Source: Crocinitomicaceae bacterium (GTDB lineage: Bacteria > Bacteroidota > Bacteroidia > Flavobacteriales_D > Crocinitomicaceae). Taken from it: DNA of 64,000 bases. Both the position numbers and the translations under genes were made by a program. The notes beneath the pieces were generated by a model that worked only from the letters and a program-made list of their open reading frames with translations, was not told the origin of the DNA and ran no database searches. The stretch spans positions 186,001 to 250,000 of the forward strand of contig JADJYC010000005.1 in assembly GCA_016719925.1 (NCBI GenBank), given 5' to 3'. Positions 48,058-58,305 of this stretch are shown here, one piece after another (position 1 is the first letter of the stretch; each line of letters begins with the position of its first letter).

Positions 48058-50162
48058 CAGGTCAAAATCTGGTAAGCAATTAATGCGGAAATATAAGCCA
48101 AAGCAGTCATGTAGATAAACTGGAAAAGCGTCCATTTCAGTGACATGGTTTCTTTATAGGTTACTGCAATAGTGCTCAAACACTGCAAAGAAAAAGCGTA
48201 AAAAAGCAAAAGTGATATAATAGTTGCCGTTGAAAAAGACAAATTTCCGGTTAGGTGATTTCTTTCCGTTCTGAGCCGTTCAACTATTTTCATTTCATCT
48301 TCAGATCCTATGGAATAAATGGTAGAAATTGTACCTACAAAAACCTCTCGGGCTGAAAGGGAAGCAATGATAGCAATGCCAATTTTCCAGTCATATCCCA
48401 ATGGCCTTATTGCAGGTTCAATAGCATGTCCAACCATTCCCAAAAAAGAATTTTCCAGTTTAACGGCTTCTGTAAGTTGTGCTCTTTCATCTGCTGTTTT
48501 TTCTGTATAATTCACTTCTACAAATTTTTCAGCGTTGTTGAATTTATCAAGTCCGTTTGTTGCAAGCACAAATAAAATAATGGATGTGGCAATAATGATT
48601 TTACCGGCGTTTACCAAAAAGGCTTTCACACTGGTCCAAACACTGATCAGGGTATTTTTGAATCCCGGCAATAAATACTCCGGCATTTCCATTATCAGAT
48701 AACTTTTGTATTCATTTTTTAAAACACGGTGAAAAACAAAAGCGGCAATAAACGCAACCAGCACACCCAGCAGATAAAGACTCATTAACGCAAGACCCCG
48801 TGCATTAAAAATTCCTATCATTTCATCCGGCACAATCAATGCAATCAATACCACATAAACAGGAATACGGGCTGAACAAGTTAATAATGGAGTAACCAAA
48901 ACAGTAATCAGTCTTTCCTTTTTGTTTTCAATAGTACGCGCTGACATGATTGCAGGAACAGCGCAAGCCAAACCAGAAATAATTGGCACAATACTTTTCC
49001 TGCTCATTCCAAAGGCTGCATCATGCGGTCAGTCAGATAAACAATACGGGCATGTATCCGCTCTCTTCCAGTATGGAAACATCAGAAACAAAATAGCAAT
49101 CTGAGGCACAAATATCACCACGCCTCCAATGCCCGGAATCAATCCCTGTGTTATCAGATCAGAAAAATAACCTGAGGGCAATGCGTCAGCCACAAAACCT
49201 GACAGTGCTGAAAATCCCGCGTCAATCATGTCCATCGGAAATGCTGCCAGCCAGAAAACGGATTGAAAAATGGAAAATAATATCAAAAGAAAAAACACAT
49301 ATCCAAAAACCGGATGCAGCAATAATTTATCAGCCTTTGTAGTAAAATCATCCGCTGCACTTTTATCCGTAACAACTGATTTTTTAATAATGTTGCCAAT
49401 CAATTTATAGCGCAAAATGGATTCATTGATTTTCCATTTTCTGACTTCAATTTTATTGGATTCAATAAATTCTTTTTTCAGTTTTGAAAACTCTTCTTTC
49501 TGATTTATTTCCAAATCCTGCGTGAGCTGCAAAAAACTGCGGTATTCATTTTTGCAATGAATAATTTTAGAAAACTGATGCAGCAAATCGCGGTTGTCAG
49601 CTTCAATATACCCTGGCTCACGCTCATTCACTGAATGTGCTTTCAGTAACAAATCTTTCAGTTCTTTCAAGCCTTGGTCAGAACGTGCTGAAACTTTCAC
49701 CACTTCAACACCAAACTCTTCTCGCAATAATTTTTCATCAATTTTAATTCCACGCTTTTCAGCCAGGTCACACATATTTATTGCAAGTACCACAGGCAAA
49801 TCCAAATCGCGCAGCTGGTCCAGCAAATACAAATTGCGCTTAATATTCAAGGCTGAAACCACAACTAAAATCAAGTCAGGCAATTCATCCCCCTGCTCAT
49901 TCAGCAAATAATTTACAACCAGTTCTTCATCTTTAGAATTTGGATAAAGGCTGTTTATTCCCGGCAAATCAAGTAATTCAAACGGAATATTTTCATGCGT
50001 AAAATTTCCGCGTTTTTTATCAATCGTCACACCCGGGTAATTGCCCGTTTTCTGATTAAGTCCGCAAAGTTTATTGAAAAGAGAAGTTTTGCCCACGTTT
50101 GGATTTCCAACCAGAGCCACTCTTTTAAAATAATTTTCCTTATTGCTGATTTTTTCTGACAC
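48057..50162 (-). CDS. feoB: Ferrous iron transporter FeoB (three frameshifts)
   Basis: An inner-membrane Fe(II) permease with an N-terminal G domain (GNPNVGKTSLFNKL, LLDLPGINSL, INMCDLAEKRG) and a C-terminal membrane part with Gate motifs (FVPQIAILFLMF, SIVPIISGLACAVPAIMSAR, TCSARIPVYVVLIAL). Three one-base gaps, all in homopolymers within 49020-49080, break the frame; restoring them gives FSILEESGYMPRIVYLTDRM. The total of about 700 residues is normal. Operon feoA-feoB-accessory. Confidence 0.95.
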
Positions 50163-50164
50163 CG

Positions 50165-50380
50165 CTATTCCACAATAATGGCTGAAGCTTCATCCCTGCG
50201 CAACATAACGCGGTTTGCTCCAACCTGAATAAAAATAGGTCCGTTGAATGATGCCTTGTTCAGCACAGTGAATGTTGCACCCGGTAAAATTCCAAATTCC
50301 ATGAGCTTACCCGCCACCGGACTGTCCACTATTTCAGTGATCACTCCCTTTTTCTTAACTTCAAAATCCGTCAGTCTCAC
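50165..50380 (-). CDS. feoA: Ferrous iron transport protein FeoA
   Basis: A 71-residue SH3-like protein (GKLMEFGILPGATFTVLNKA, NRVMLRRDEASAIIVE) that supports FeoB GTPase activity. It is two bases upstream of feoB and first in the operon. The length is typical. Confidence 0.9.
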   Translation of the reverse strand: MRLTDFEVKKKGVITEIVDSPVAGKLMEFGILPGATFTVLNKASFNGPIFIQVGANRVMLRRDEASAIIVE

Positions 50381-50398
50381 CGTTATTATTATTTAGAA

Positions 50399-50406
50399 CA
50401 AATATA
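50399..50406 (-). promoter_or_regulatory. -7 box of the feo operon
   Basis: On the minus strand the box reads TATATTTG, fitting TAnnTTTG, 18 bp before the feoA start. No clear iron-regulator box is identified. Confidence 0.5.
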
Positions 50407-50646
50407 AATATTAATCCGGCCATGAGGTTTATCAACGTCTTGAATAACCGTTATTCAATTTACAAATACCCTTTTTATGGTATTGGTTTTTGAGGGCGCG
50501 TTAACCGGCTTTTCGGTACAATAAAACTCAATGTCTGCGGGCTTCACTTAATCTGAAGGCGCTTCCTGCCGGTCGCACTTCAAATTCAGTTCAGCCAGGC
50601 AGGCATTTTCATTTTATTTTCCCTTCAATCCGGCGCGCAAAAAAAA
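50407..50646. other. Intergenic region, nothing recognised
   Basis: Between the feo operon and the next gene. No ORF or RNA gene can be supported; it should hold the upstream part of the feo promoter. Confidence 0.5.
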
Positions 50647-50670
50647 ACGCGCTGTAATCAAACAGCGCGT
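50634..50670 (-). terminator. Terminator of the small secreted protein gene
   Basis: ACGCGCTG (50647-50654) pairs with CAGCGCGT (50663-50670); an A-run before it gives the U-tract on the minus strand. It lies 22 bp past the stop at 50693. Confidence 0.85.
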
Positions 50671-50692
50671 CTCCTTCAAATATTTGTATTTA

Positions 50693-51118
50693 CTATTCGT
50701 AGTACTGAATTATCAAATAACTTCCATCTTCATAATAATGGATCATACTTAAAAAATCATCAAAAAGCATAATCGTAATTTCATTTCCATCACCGTCAGT
50801 TATATCCATTTCCTGATAAACATCACCATCATCATTGGTTCCTTCAGTAATTTCTGATGCCTGCTGGTAAACATCACGCTTACCGTTTGCATTCATAACA
50901 ACCACATCATTGGCATCACCGTAATTTAAAATGAATTTGTTTTCAGCATCAACCATTTCACTCCACTCATTGGCAACAAGGCCATAATCTGGAATGTCAA
51001 CGGAACAATACATACGTACCTGTGAGAAACTTCTTTCAAACTGATCTGCATCCTGAGCAGTTGCTGAAGTAGATAACAGCGCTCCAAAAATAAGCGCAAT
51101 AGAGAATAAATATTTCAT
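50693..51118 (-). CDS. Small exported acidic protein, unknown function
   Basis: A 141-residue protein with a signal peptide (KYLFSIALIFGALLSTSATA) and an acidic, Tyr/Asp-rich mature domain (EMDITDGDGNEITIMLFDDF). No family is recognised. It has its own terminator and is a single-gene unit. Confidence 0.7.
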   Translation of the reverse strand: MKYLFSIALIFGALLSTSATAQDADQFERSFSQVRMYCSVDIPDYGLVANEWSEMVDAENKFILNYGDANDVVVMNANGKRDVYQQASEITEGTNDDGDVYQEMDITDGDGNEITIMLFDDFLSMIHYYEDGSYLIIQYYE

Positions 51119-51263
51119 AGTGAGAATTTTGATTGATCAAACTAAAGTACCAAAATCATGCCTAAATAAACAAAAACAGCCACTTGATTTTTGTCAATTC
51201 AGTACAAAACTTTTGACGGCAACTTGCAAACTCAGGTTCTCAAAGATTGAGGTAAAAATTATA

Positions 51264-52544
51264 CTATTTGATAAACTTAAAATTTTTACCCGGATAATAA
51301 GCACTGTTTCCAAGCTCTTCTTCAATGCGCAATAATTGATTGTACTTGGCAATCCGGTCTGAACGTGATGCAGATCCGGTTTTTATCTGACCCGTATTAA
51401 GGGCAACCGCTAAATCAGCAATGGTACTGTCTTCTGTTTCTCCGCTTCTGTGACTCATAACAGAGGTATATGAATTTCTGGTAGCCAGATTTACTGCATC
51501 AATAGTTTCAGATAAAGTTCCAATCTGATTTACTTTAACAAGAATGGAATTGGCAACTCCCTTTTCAATTCCCTGTGCAAGTCGTTGTGTGTTGGTAACA
51601 AATAAATCATCTCCAACAATCTGTACCTTATCACCAATAGCATCCGTTAATAATTTCCAGCCTTTCCAGTCATCTTCAGCTAATCCGTCTTCAATAGAAA
51701 TAATCGGATATTTTTTTGTCCAGTCTTTCCAGAAATCAACCATTTGAGCAGAAGTTAATTCCTCACCGGTTGATTCAAATACATATTTTCCTTTTTTATA
51801 AAATTCTGTAGAAGCGGCATCCAATGCAATCCATATATCTTTTCCGGGTTTGTATCCGGCTTTTTCAATGGCTTCAATTACAACTTCAATTGCTTCTTTG
51901 TTTGATCCTAAATTTGGTGCAAATCCTCCTTCATCTCCCACGTTGGTACTGTGTCCTTTTTTCTTCAGCACATTTTTCAGTGTATGAAAAACTTCAGTGC
52001 CCATTCGTAAACCATCACTGAAAGTTTCTGCGCCAAAAGGCATCACCATAAATTCCTGTATGTCTATTTTATTATCGGCATGTGATCCGCCATTTAAAAT
52101 ATTCATCATTGGCACAGGTAAAGTAATTGCTCCAACTCCTCCAACATAACGGTAAAGAGGCATTCCGCACTCAGCCGCAGCCGCTCTGGCAATAGCAAAA
52201 GAAACTCCTAAAATTGCATTTGCTCCAAGTTTTGCTTTGTTATCTGTACCATCCAGCACACGCATATAATTATCCAGCGCAGCCTGCTCAAAAACTGATT
52301 GTCCGATAAGTGCCTCCTGTAAAACAGCGTTCACATTATTGACAGCATTCAAAACTCCTTTTCCCAGATAATATTTCTTGTCATTATCTCTCAGCTCAAC
52401 AGCCTCATGCGCACCGGTTGATGCACCTGACGGCACCGCTGCTCTTCCAAAAGCACCGTTGCTTGTAAATACATCTACTTCAAGAGTTGGATTTCCTCTT
52501 GAATCTAAAATCTGACGCGCCTGTACTTTTGCAATTACACTCAT
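51264..52544 (-). CDS. eno: Enolase
   Basis: The glycolytic enzyme converting 2-phosphoglycerate to phosphoenolpyruvate. 426 residues with ARQILDSRGNPTLEVDVF, GDEGGFAPNLGSNKEA, the metal/catalytic segments SIEDGLAEDDWKGW and QIVGDDLFVTNT, and the signature SHRSGETEDSTIADLAVAL. Full length and intact. It follows carA with 6 bp between them. Confidence 0.97.
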   Translation of the reverse strand: MSVIAKVQARQILDSRGNPTLEVDVFTSNGAFGRAAVPSGASTGAHEAVELRDNDKKYYLGKGVLNAVNNVNAVLQEALIGQSVFEQAALDNYMRVLDGTDNKAKLGANAILGVSFAIARAAAAECGMPLYRYVGGVGAITLPVPMMNILNGGSHADNKIDIQEFMVMPFGAETFSDGLRMGTEVFHTLKNVLKKKGHSTNVGDEGGFAPNLGSNKEAIEVVIEAIEKAGYKPGKDIWIALDAASTEFYKKGKYVFESTGEELTSAQMVDFWKDWTKKYPIISIEDGLAEDDWKGWKLLTDAIGDKVQIVGDDLFVTNTQRLAQGIEKGVANSILVKVNQIGTLSETIDAVNLATRNSYTSVMSHRSGETEDSTIADLAVALNTGQIKTGSASRSDRIAKYNQLLRIEEELGNSAYYPGKNFKFIK

Positions 52545-52550
52545 TATATT

Positions 52551-53375
52551 TTATTTTTTTGCGGTTAATTTTTCAGTCGACTGCAATTCTTTCATTGCTT
52601 TAATATTGGTAATAAACTGATCAAACAAATACCTTGAATCGTGCGGACCGGCAGATGCTTCAGGGTGATACTGAACAGAAAAAACAGGTTTGCTTTTTAA
52701 TCTAATTCCCGCAACACTGTTGGTTTAAATGCTTCAATTTCATTCCAGTTTACATTCAGCGGAAATACTTTGACAAAACATCCGCGTTCAACCAAACAGC
52801 GAACAATATTTTTCTTCACACCGTAATCAATCAGGGCAATCCGGTATGCTGATTTCTCTGAGCCTTCAGTGTAAGCATTTTTTGTACTCACAAAAGATGA
52901 AAGTTCAAGTCCGTCCATAGAAGGAACTTTTTTCAATTCAGCTTTCAGTTTCTCCACATCCTGTTCAGTGGAAGAAATAATTGCATTCATTGCTCCTTTA
53001 TTACGAATAATACGAACCAATGCGCGGGTATCCACGTCAGAAATTCCCACAACGTTGTCTTTTTCCATAAGTTCCTGAAGGGAACATTTTGCAGATGGTC
53101 TTGAAAAATTCGGTGAGGAACTTTTTTGTCACCAAACCTGAAATTTTTATTGAATCAGATTCTACTTCTTCTTCATGCACACCATAATTTCCAATGTGCG
53201 CAGTATTCATGATCAAAATCTGCTTGAAATAAGAGGGATCAGTAAATACTTCCTGATAACCGGTCATTCCGGTATTAAATGCAATTTCACCGGTAGTGAT
53301 ACCAGGCTTTCCAATAGCGTTTCCTTTGAAAACTGTTCCGTCTTCAAGGATCAGAACTGCCGGATTTTTATCCAT
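52551..53375 (-). CDS. carA: Carbamoyl-phosphate synthase small subunit, broken with internal deletion
   Basis: The glutamine-hydrolysing subunit that feeds ammonia to CarB for pyrimidine and arginine synthesis. The N-terminal domain (EDGTVFKGNAIGKPGITTGE, GMTGYQEVFTDPSYF) is interrupted by one missing T near 53110. After IEAFKPT (about 52720) the sequence jumps straight to NSVAGIRLKSKPVFSVQYHPE, so roughly 120 residues, including the catalytic Cys segment (normally G-x-C-L-G-H-Q), are absent. The C-terminus ends at 52551. Either the assembly lost about 350-400 bp or the gene is dead. Confidence 0.9.
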
Positions 53376-53490
53376 TCTTTTGAATTTTTGAACCGGATTA
53401 CAAATCTAAGAGATAATTATACCTCTCTTCCAATTTGTTCATAACTGGTTAAGGTTTTTAAAAAGAATTTGCAATTACGGAGATTATTAG

Positions 53491-53530
53491 CAAAAAAAAA
53501 AGAGGAATAGTTGAAACCATTCCTCTTTTA
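53491..53530 (-). terminator. Terminator of the ribosomal cluster
   Basis: AAAAGAGGAAT and ATTCCTCTTTT form an 11-bp stem; the A-run at 53491-53500 is the U-tract on the minus strand. It lies just past rplQ and separates it from carA. Confidence 0.88.
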
Positions 53531-53548
53531 TAAATCCATTGATGAAGA

Positions 53549-54079
53549 CTATTCTTCGTCTTTTTTCTTCTTTTTAGCCGGCGCTTTTTTAGCTTTTGGA
53601 GCTTCTTCAGTGGCTTCTGTATTATCAGCAGCAACTTCACCTCCTTCAGCACCTGCAGTTTTTACTTTGCTGCGAGATCTTCTTGTAGTCTTTTTAGGAG
53701 TTGCTTCACCACCGTAAATTGTATTGAAGTCAACAAGTTCAATAAGACACATTTCAGCATTATCACCAATTCTTGCTCCTGTACGGATAATACGCGTGTA
53801 TCCTCCGGGACGGGTTGCAACTTTTGGCGCCACTTCTCTGAAAAGTTCGCTCACAGCGTCTTTAGATCCAAGATAACTGAATACAGTTCTTCTTGAATGT
53901 GTTGAATCAGTTTTTGATTTGGTAATCAAAGGCTCAACAAATCCTTTTAATGCCTTCGCTTTCGCCACTGTCGTGCTGATTCTTTTGTGCTCAATCAGAG
54001 AGCAAGCCATGTTTGACAACATTGCTTTTCTGTGAGCTGATTTACGACCTAAGTGGTTAACTTTTTTCCCGTGTCTCAT
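53549..54079 (-). CDS. rplQ: 50S ribosomal protein L17
   Basis: 176 residues. The L17 core (RHGKKVNHLGRKSAHRKAML, SNMACSLIEHKRISTTVAKA) is followed by a Lys/Ala-rich tail of about 45 residues (APKAKKAPAKKKKKDEE), a Bacteroidota-style extension. Last gene of the ribosomal cluster, 21 bp after rpoA. Confidence 0.97.
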   Translation of the reverse strand: MRHGKKVNHLGRKSAHRKAMLSNMACSLIEHKRISTTVAKAKALKGFVEPLITKSKTDSTHSRRTVFSYLGSKDAVSELFREVAPKVATRPGGYTRIIRTGARIGDNAEMCLIELVDFNTIYGGEATPKKTTRRSRSKVKTAGAEGGEVAADNTEATEEAPKAKKAPAKKKKKDEE

Positions 54080-54100
54080 TGCTGTTAATAATAATCGCTG

Positions 54101-55093
54101 TTATTCTTTATCTAATTTATATTTTGAAACATTCATCCCGAATGCCAATCCTTTTGCTTCAACCAGGTCTTCCAGCTCAGTCAAAGATTTTTTACCAAAA
54201 TTCCTGAATTTCAAAAGGTCATTTTTATTGTATGAAACAAGGTCACCCAAAGTTTCAACATCTGCTGCTTTCAAACAGTTCAATGCTCTAACAGACAAAT
54301 CCAGATCAACCAGTTTTGCTTTAAGCAACTGACGCATGTGCAGTGAAGTTTCATCAAACTCTTCAGTTTCTGATTTAATTTCAGTATCCAAAGTAATGCG
54401 CTCATCCGAAAACAACATAAAATGGTGAATCAGAATTTTTGCAGCTTCCTGCAATGCATCTTTTGGTGTAATAGAACCATCTGTCTGAATATCAAAAACC
54501 AGTTTTTCGTAATCTGTTTTTTGCTCCACACGGTAGTTTTCTACTGTATATTTTACATTTTTTATCGGCGTAAAGATTGAATCTGTGTAGATTGTTCCGA
54601 TAGTCGCATTTGAAGCTTTATTCTCTTCAGCTGGCACATATCCTCGACCTTTAACAATTTCAACTTCCATGTTCAGTTTCACTTTTGGCTCCATGGTGCA
54701 GATAACCAGATCAGGATTTAATACCTGAAATGCAGTTGTGAATTTTCCGATATCACCTGCAGTTAGTTTATCCTGTCCACTGATCGATACGATCACTTTT
54801 TCAGAATCTGTCCCATCGATCTGTTGTTTAAAACGAACCTGTTTCAGGTTAAGGATTATCTCAGTCACATCATCAACTACTCCTTTGATAGTAGAAAACT
54901 CGTGACTTACTCCCTCAATTTTAATTGAGCAGATTGCAAATCCTTCCAGAGAAGACAATAAAATTCTTCTAAGTGCATTACCAACAGTTACTCCATAACC
55001 AGGCTCCAATGGTCTGAATTCAAACTGACCACGAAAGTCATCTGATTCAATCATTATTACCTTGTCTGGTTTTTGAAAATCTAAAATTGCCAT
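54101..55093 (-). CDS. rpoA: RNA polymerase alpha subunit
   Basis: 330 residues. The N-terminal assembly domain (GYGVTVGNALRRILLSSLEG) dimerises and binds beta/beta'; the C-terminal domain (LNCLKAADVETLGDLVSYN, LLKFRNFGKKSLTELEDLV) contacts DNA and activators. Intact. It lies between rpsD and rplQ as usual. Confidence 0.98.
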   Translation of the reverse strand: MAILDFQKPDKVIMIESDDFRGQFEFRPLEPGYGVTVGNALRRILLSSLEGFAICSIKIEGVSHEFSTIKGVVDDVTEIILNLKQVRFKQQIDGTDSEKVIVSISGQDKLTAGDIGKFTTAFQVLNPDLVICTMEPKVKLNMEVEIVKGRGYVPAEENKASNATIGTIYTDSIFTPIKNVKYTVENYRVEQKTDYEKLVFDIQTDGSITPKDALQEAAKILIHHFMLFSDERITLDTEIKSETEEFDETSLHMRQLLKAKLVDLDLSVRALNCLKAADVETLGDLVSYNKNDLLKFRNFGKKSLTELEDLVEAKGLAFGMNVSKYKLDKE

Positions 55094-55195
55094 GTTTTAT
55101 CTTCGTTTTTAATTGTTTCCCGGTTGCGCGATCTGTCAGAGTGAAGATTGGTCAGACATTTCCTTTAGCCGAAATTCAATGATTAATAAAATTCG

Positions 55196-55801
55196 TTATT
55201 TAGAGTACAACTCTACAATTAATTGTTCTTTTATGTTTTCCGGAATCATTTCACGGGCAGGAACACTGATGAATTTTCCGCTCATTGAAGTTGGATTCCA
55301 GTCCAGCCAGTCAAATTTCTGACCAGTTGTCCCCAGTGAATTATTGATTGATTCCAGTGCTTTTGATTTTTCACGCACAGCAATAACATCACCTACTTTT
55401 AAGGAGAATGAAGGTACGTTAACCACTTCACCGTTTACAGTAATGTGTCTGTGGCTAACCAATTGGCGAGCACCACGGCGCGTTGTTGACAACCCCAGAC
55501 GATAAACCGTATTGTCTAATCTTGCTTCACAAAGAGCCAGCAAATTTTCACCGGTGATTCCTTTCATTCTGGAAGCACGGTCAAAAAGATTTTCGAACTG
55601 ACGCTCCAGGATACCATAAGTATATTTAGCCTTTTGTTTCTCCATTAACTGGATTGCATACTCAGATTGTTTACCACGGCGTTTATTCGGACCGTGTTGT
55701 CCCGGAGGATAATTTTTTCTTTCATATGCTTTATCAGGTCCGAAAATAGGATCTCTGAATTTTCTTGCAATCTTTGAGGTTGGGCCGGTATATCTTGCCA
55801 T
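55196..55801 (-). CDS. rpsD: 30S ribosomal protein S4
   Basis: 201 residues. A primary 16S rRNA binder and fidelity factor: ARYTGPTSKIARKFRDPIFG at the start and an S4 RNA-binding domain (LDNTVYRLGLSTTRRGARQL, HRHITVNGEVVN). A 102-bp gap separates it from rpoA, with no gene in it. Confidence 0.98.
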   Translation of the reverse strand: MARYTGPTSKIARKFRDPIFGPDKAYERKNYPPGQHGPNKRRGKQSEYAIQLMEKQKAKYTYGILERQFENLFDRASRMKGITGENLLALCEARLDNTVYRLGLSTTRRGARQLVSHRHITVNGEVVNVPSFSLKVGDVIAVREKSKALESINNSLGTTGQKFDWLDWNPTSMSGKFISVPAREMIPENIKEQLIVELYSK

Positions 55802-55829
55802 CGCTGCTTAATTTATCTTGTAATTATTA

Positions 55830-56216
55830 TTATACTCTTCTTTTCTTTGGAGGTCTGCATCCATTATGAGGCATTGGAGTAACGTCAACTATTTCTGTAA
55901 CTTCAATTCCTGAGTTATTGATTGAGCGGATTGCAGACTCACGTCCTGAACCAGGCCCCTTCACAAAAACTTTCACTTTTCTCAAACCAAGTTCATATGC
56001 CTCTTTTGAACATTCTTCAGCCGCAACCTGTGCAGCATACGGAGTGTTCTTTTTAGAACCTCTGAATCCCATTTTTCCGGCAGAAGACCATGAAATCACT
56101 TCACCTGAATTATTAGTCAATGAAACGATCACATTATTGAAAGTGGACTGAACATGTGCTTGTCCCACCGCATCAATTCTGACATTCTTCTTTTTTACTT
56201 TGCCTACTTTTGCCAT
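55830..56216 (-). CDS. rpsK: 30S ribosomal protein S11
   Basis: 128 residues. Platform protein with the conserved C-terminal segment VTPMPHNGCRPPKKRRV and the DNG-type core SWSSAGKMGFRGSKKNTPYA. Nine bp after rpsM. Confidence 0.98.
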   Translation of the reverse strand: MAKVGKVKKKNVRIDAVGQAHVQSTFNNVIVSLTNNSGEVISWSSAGKMGFRGSKKNTPYAAQVAAEECSKEAYELGLRKVKVFVKGPGSGRESAIRSINNSGIEVTEIVDVTPMPHNGCRPPKKRRV

Positions 56217-56225
56217 ATTCAGCTA

Positions 56226-56600
56226 TTATTTAGTTACTTTTTTCTTGTTAGCTACTGTCTTTCTCTTTCCTTTACGGGTACGAGAGTTGTTTTTTGTGTG
56301 CTGTCCGCGCAAAGGTAAACCTGAACGATGACGAACACCACGATAACATCCGATATCCATCAAACGTTTAATGCTAAGTTGCACCTCAGAACGCAAAGCT
56401 CCTTCTACTTTAATCTCAGCAACAAGTGCTCTGATTTTTTGAGTCTGGTCGTCATTCCATTCTCCTACTTTAATGTCTTCGCTTACTTTACTTTCTGCCA
56501 GAATTCTAGCAGCAGTACTCTTACCAATACCATAAACATATTGAAGACCTACAATGCCTCTTTTGTTTTTTGGTAAATCAATTCCAGCAATTCTCGCCAT
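56226..56600 (-). CDS. rpsM: 30S ribosomal protein S13
   Basis: 124 residues. Head protein contacting the P-site tRNA and the L5 bridge: ARIAGIDLPKNKRGIVGLQY and the signature YRGVRHRSGLPLRGQHTKNN. The C-terminal tail is Lys-rich. Confidence 0.98.
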   Translation of the reverse strand: MARIAGIDLPKNKRGIVGLQYVYGIGKSTAARILAESKVSEDIKVGEWNDDQTQKIRALVAEIKVEGALRSEVQLSIKRLMDIGCYRGVRHRSGLPLRGQHTKNNSRTRKGKRKTVANKKKVTK

Positions 56601-56614
56601 AACCTATAGTATTC

Positions 56615-56731
56615 TTATCCTTGTCTTTGTTTAAATTTCGGGTTCTTTTTATTGATCACGTAAACAACCCCGTTACGTTTTACAATCTTGCAATCTGCCG
56701 ATCGTTTTTTTACAGAAGCTTTAACTTTCAT
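56615..56731 (-). CDS. rpmJ: 50S ribosomal protein L36
   Basis: 38 residues, KVKASVKKRSADCKIVKRNG followed by VVYVINKKNPKFKQRQG. Only one Cys of the C+ zinc-ribbon motif remains (ADCKIV), so this is a zinc-free (C-) form. Between infA and rpsM, 7 bp from infA. Too short for most ORF lists. Confidence 0.95.
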   Translation of the reverse strand: MKVKASVKKRSADCKIVKRNGVVYVINKKNPKFKQRQG

Positions 56732-56738
56732 CTCTTTC

Positions 56739-56957
56739 TTATTTATATCTGTATGTTATTCTCCCTTTTGTCAAATCATATGGAGACATTTCCAACTTCA
56801 CTTTATCTCCAGGTAAAATTTTAATATAATGCATTCGCATTTTACCTGAAATGTGGGCAGTTATTATGTGCCCGTTTTGTAATTCTACCCGAAACATTGC
56901 ATTTGACAAAGCCTCAACAATAGTTCCGTCCAGTTCAATAGAAGATTGTTTTGCCAT
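56739..56957 (-). CDS. infA: Translation initiation factor IF-1
   Basis: 72 residues. An S1/OB-fold protein (AKQSSIELDGTIVEALSNAM, ISGKMRMHYIKILPGDKVKL, LTKGRITYRYK) that binds the 30S A site. One base separates it from secY. Confidence 0.97.
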   Translation of the reverse strand: MAKQSSIELDGTIVEALSNAMFRVELQNGHIITAHISGKMRMHYIKILPGDKVKLEMSPYDLTKGRITYRYK

Positions 56958-56958
56958 A

Positions 56959-58290
56959 CTACGCTATTCCGGTCATTTCACCAGTTGATCTTCTACCTCT
57001 GATTTTACCACCTTCCATCAATCCATCATAATGTCTGTTCAACAAATAAGTTTCAATTTGCTGCAATGTATCTAGTACCACTCCTACCATAATTAGCATG
57101 GAAGTTCCTCCCATGAACATTGCAAATGCATCACCAACTCCAAACATCATTGCAAAAGCAGGAATGATTGCTATTGCTGCAAGAAACAAGGAGCCGGGTA
57201 AAGTAATGCGTGACAAAATATTATCAATAAATAACGCAGTGTCTGAACCAGGTTTTACCCCAGGAACAAAGCCTCCGTTTCTTTTCAAATCATCAGCAAT
57301 CTGTTTTGGATTAATTGTGATAGCCGTATAGAAATAGGTAAATATGATAATCAGCAATGCAAATATGAAATTGTAAGTAAATCCACGATAATCAGCCAAA
57401 GCAATCAAAACAACATTAGTTGTTTCAGGATTGATCATGGTTGGTATAGTCATTATAGCCTGAGCAAAAATGATAGGCATTACTCCGGAGGCATTTACTT
57501 TCAATGGAATATAGCTTCTTGCACCTGCATCAGTTGCAGCACCTTTTGCACCGACAACTCTTTTCGCATAATTGATCTGTACTCTTCTTACTCCCTGCAC
57601 TATTAATACAGTTATCATGATGATCGCAAAGAATACCAGCAACTCAACAATGAACATGAATATTGATCCTGCTCCTTGATTTCTAATTCCGAATTCAGAA
57701 ATAATTGCACCCGGGAAACGGGCAAGTATACCAACTGTAATTAACAATGAAATACCATTTCCAATTCCTTTATCTGTAATTCTTTCACCAAGCCACATTG
57801 CAAACATGGTACCAGCAACAAGCAACATGATAGAAGTAACCCACCACATAGTTGAAGGATCAACAATTCCACCTTTACTTATTACATACATCTGCAAATA
57901 ACTTGGACCCTGAAAAGCACAAATCACAATCGTAAGCACTCTGGTATAACCGTTTATTTTACGACGCCCACTCTCTCCTTCTTTCTGAATCTTCTGAACC
58001 ACCGGCACTGCCATTGCCAAAAGCTGCATAATAATTGAGGCAGAGATATACGGCATAATTCCCAAAGCCATAATTGAAGCTTTAGAAAAAGCACCACCTG
58101 CAAACAAATCCAGTAACGCAACTAATCCGGTAGACTGTCCTGAACTACCAAGCATAGACTGATCAATGCCGGGAAGTATTATGAAAGAACCTAAACGATA
58201 CACCAGTATTATTCCCAGTGTAATCAATATACGGTTCCGGAGTTCTTCAACTTTCCAGATATTCTTTATTGTATCTACAAATTTTTTCAT
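56959..58290 (-). CDS. secY: Preprotein translocase channel SecY
   Basis: 443 residues with ten hydrophobic helices. Pore and signature segments: YRLGSFIILPGIDQ, LDLFAGGAFSKASIMALGIM, YISASIIMQLLAMAVP and the cytoplasmic loop ADDLKRNGGFVPGVKPG. Partner of SecA (41136-44524). Intact. Confidence 0.98.
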   Translation of the reverse strand: MKKFVDTIKNIWKVEELRNRILITLGIILVYRLGSFIILPGIDQSMLGSSGQSTGLVALLDLFAGGAFSKASIMALGIMPYISASIIMQLLAMAVPVVQKIQKEGESGRRKINGYTRVLTIVICAFQGPSYLQMYVISKGGIVDPSTMWWVTSIMLLVAGTMFAMWLGERITDKGIGNGISLLITVGILARFPGAIISEFGIRNQGAGSIFMFIVELLVFFAIIMITVLIVQGVRRVQINYAKRVVGAKGAATDAGARSYIPLKVNASGVMPIIFAQAIMTIPTMINPETTNVVLIALADYRGFTYNFIFALLIIIFTYFYTAITINPKQIADDLKRNGGFVPGVKPGSDTALFIDNILSRITLPGSLFLAAIAIIPAFAMMFGVGDAFAMFMGGTSMLIMVGVVLDTLQQIETYLLNRHYDGLMEGGKIRGRRSTGEMTGIA

Positions 58291-58305
58291 TTCGGATTCT
58301 GAGAA

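Noticed and set aside
53511..53717. Plus-strand ORF opposite rplQ
   Set aside because: Antisense of the Lys/Ala-rich L17 tail.
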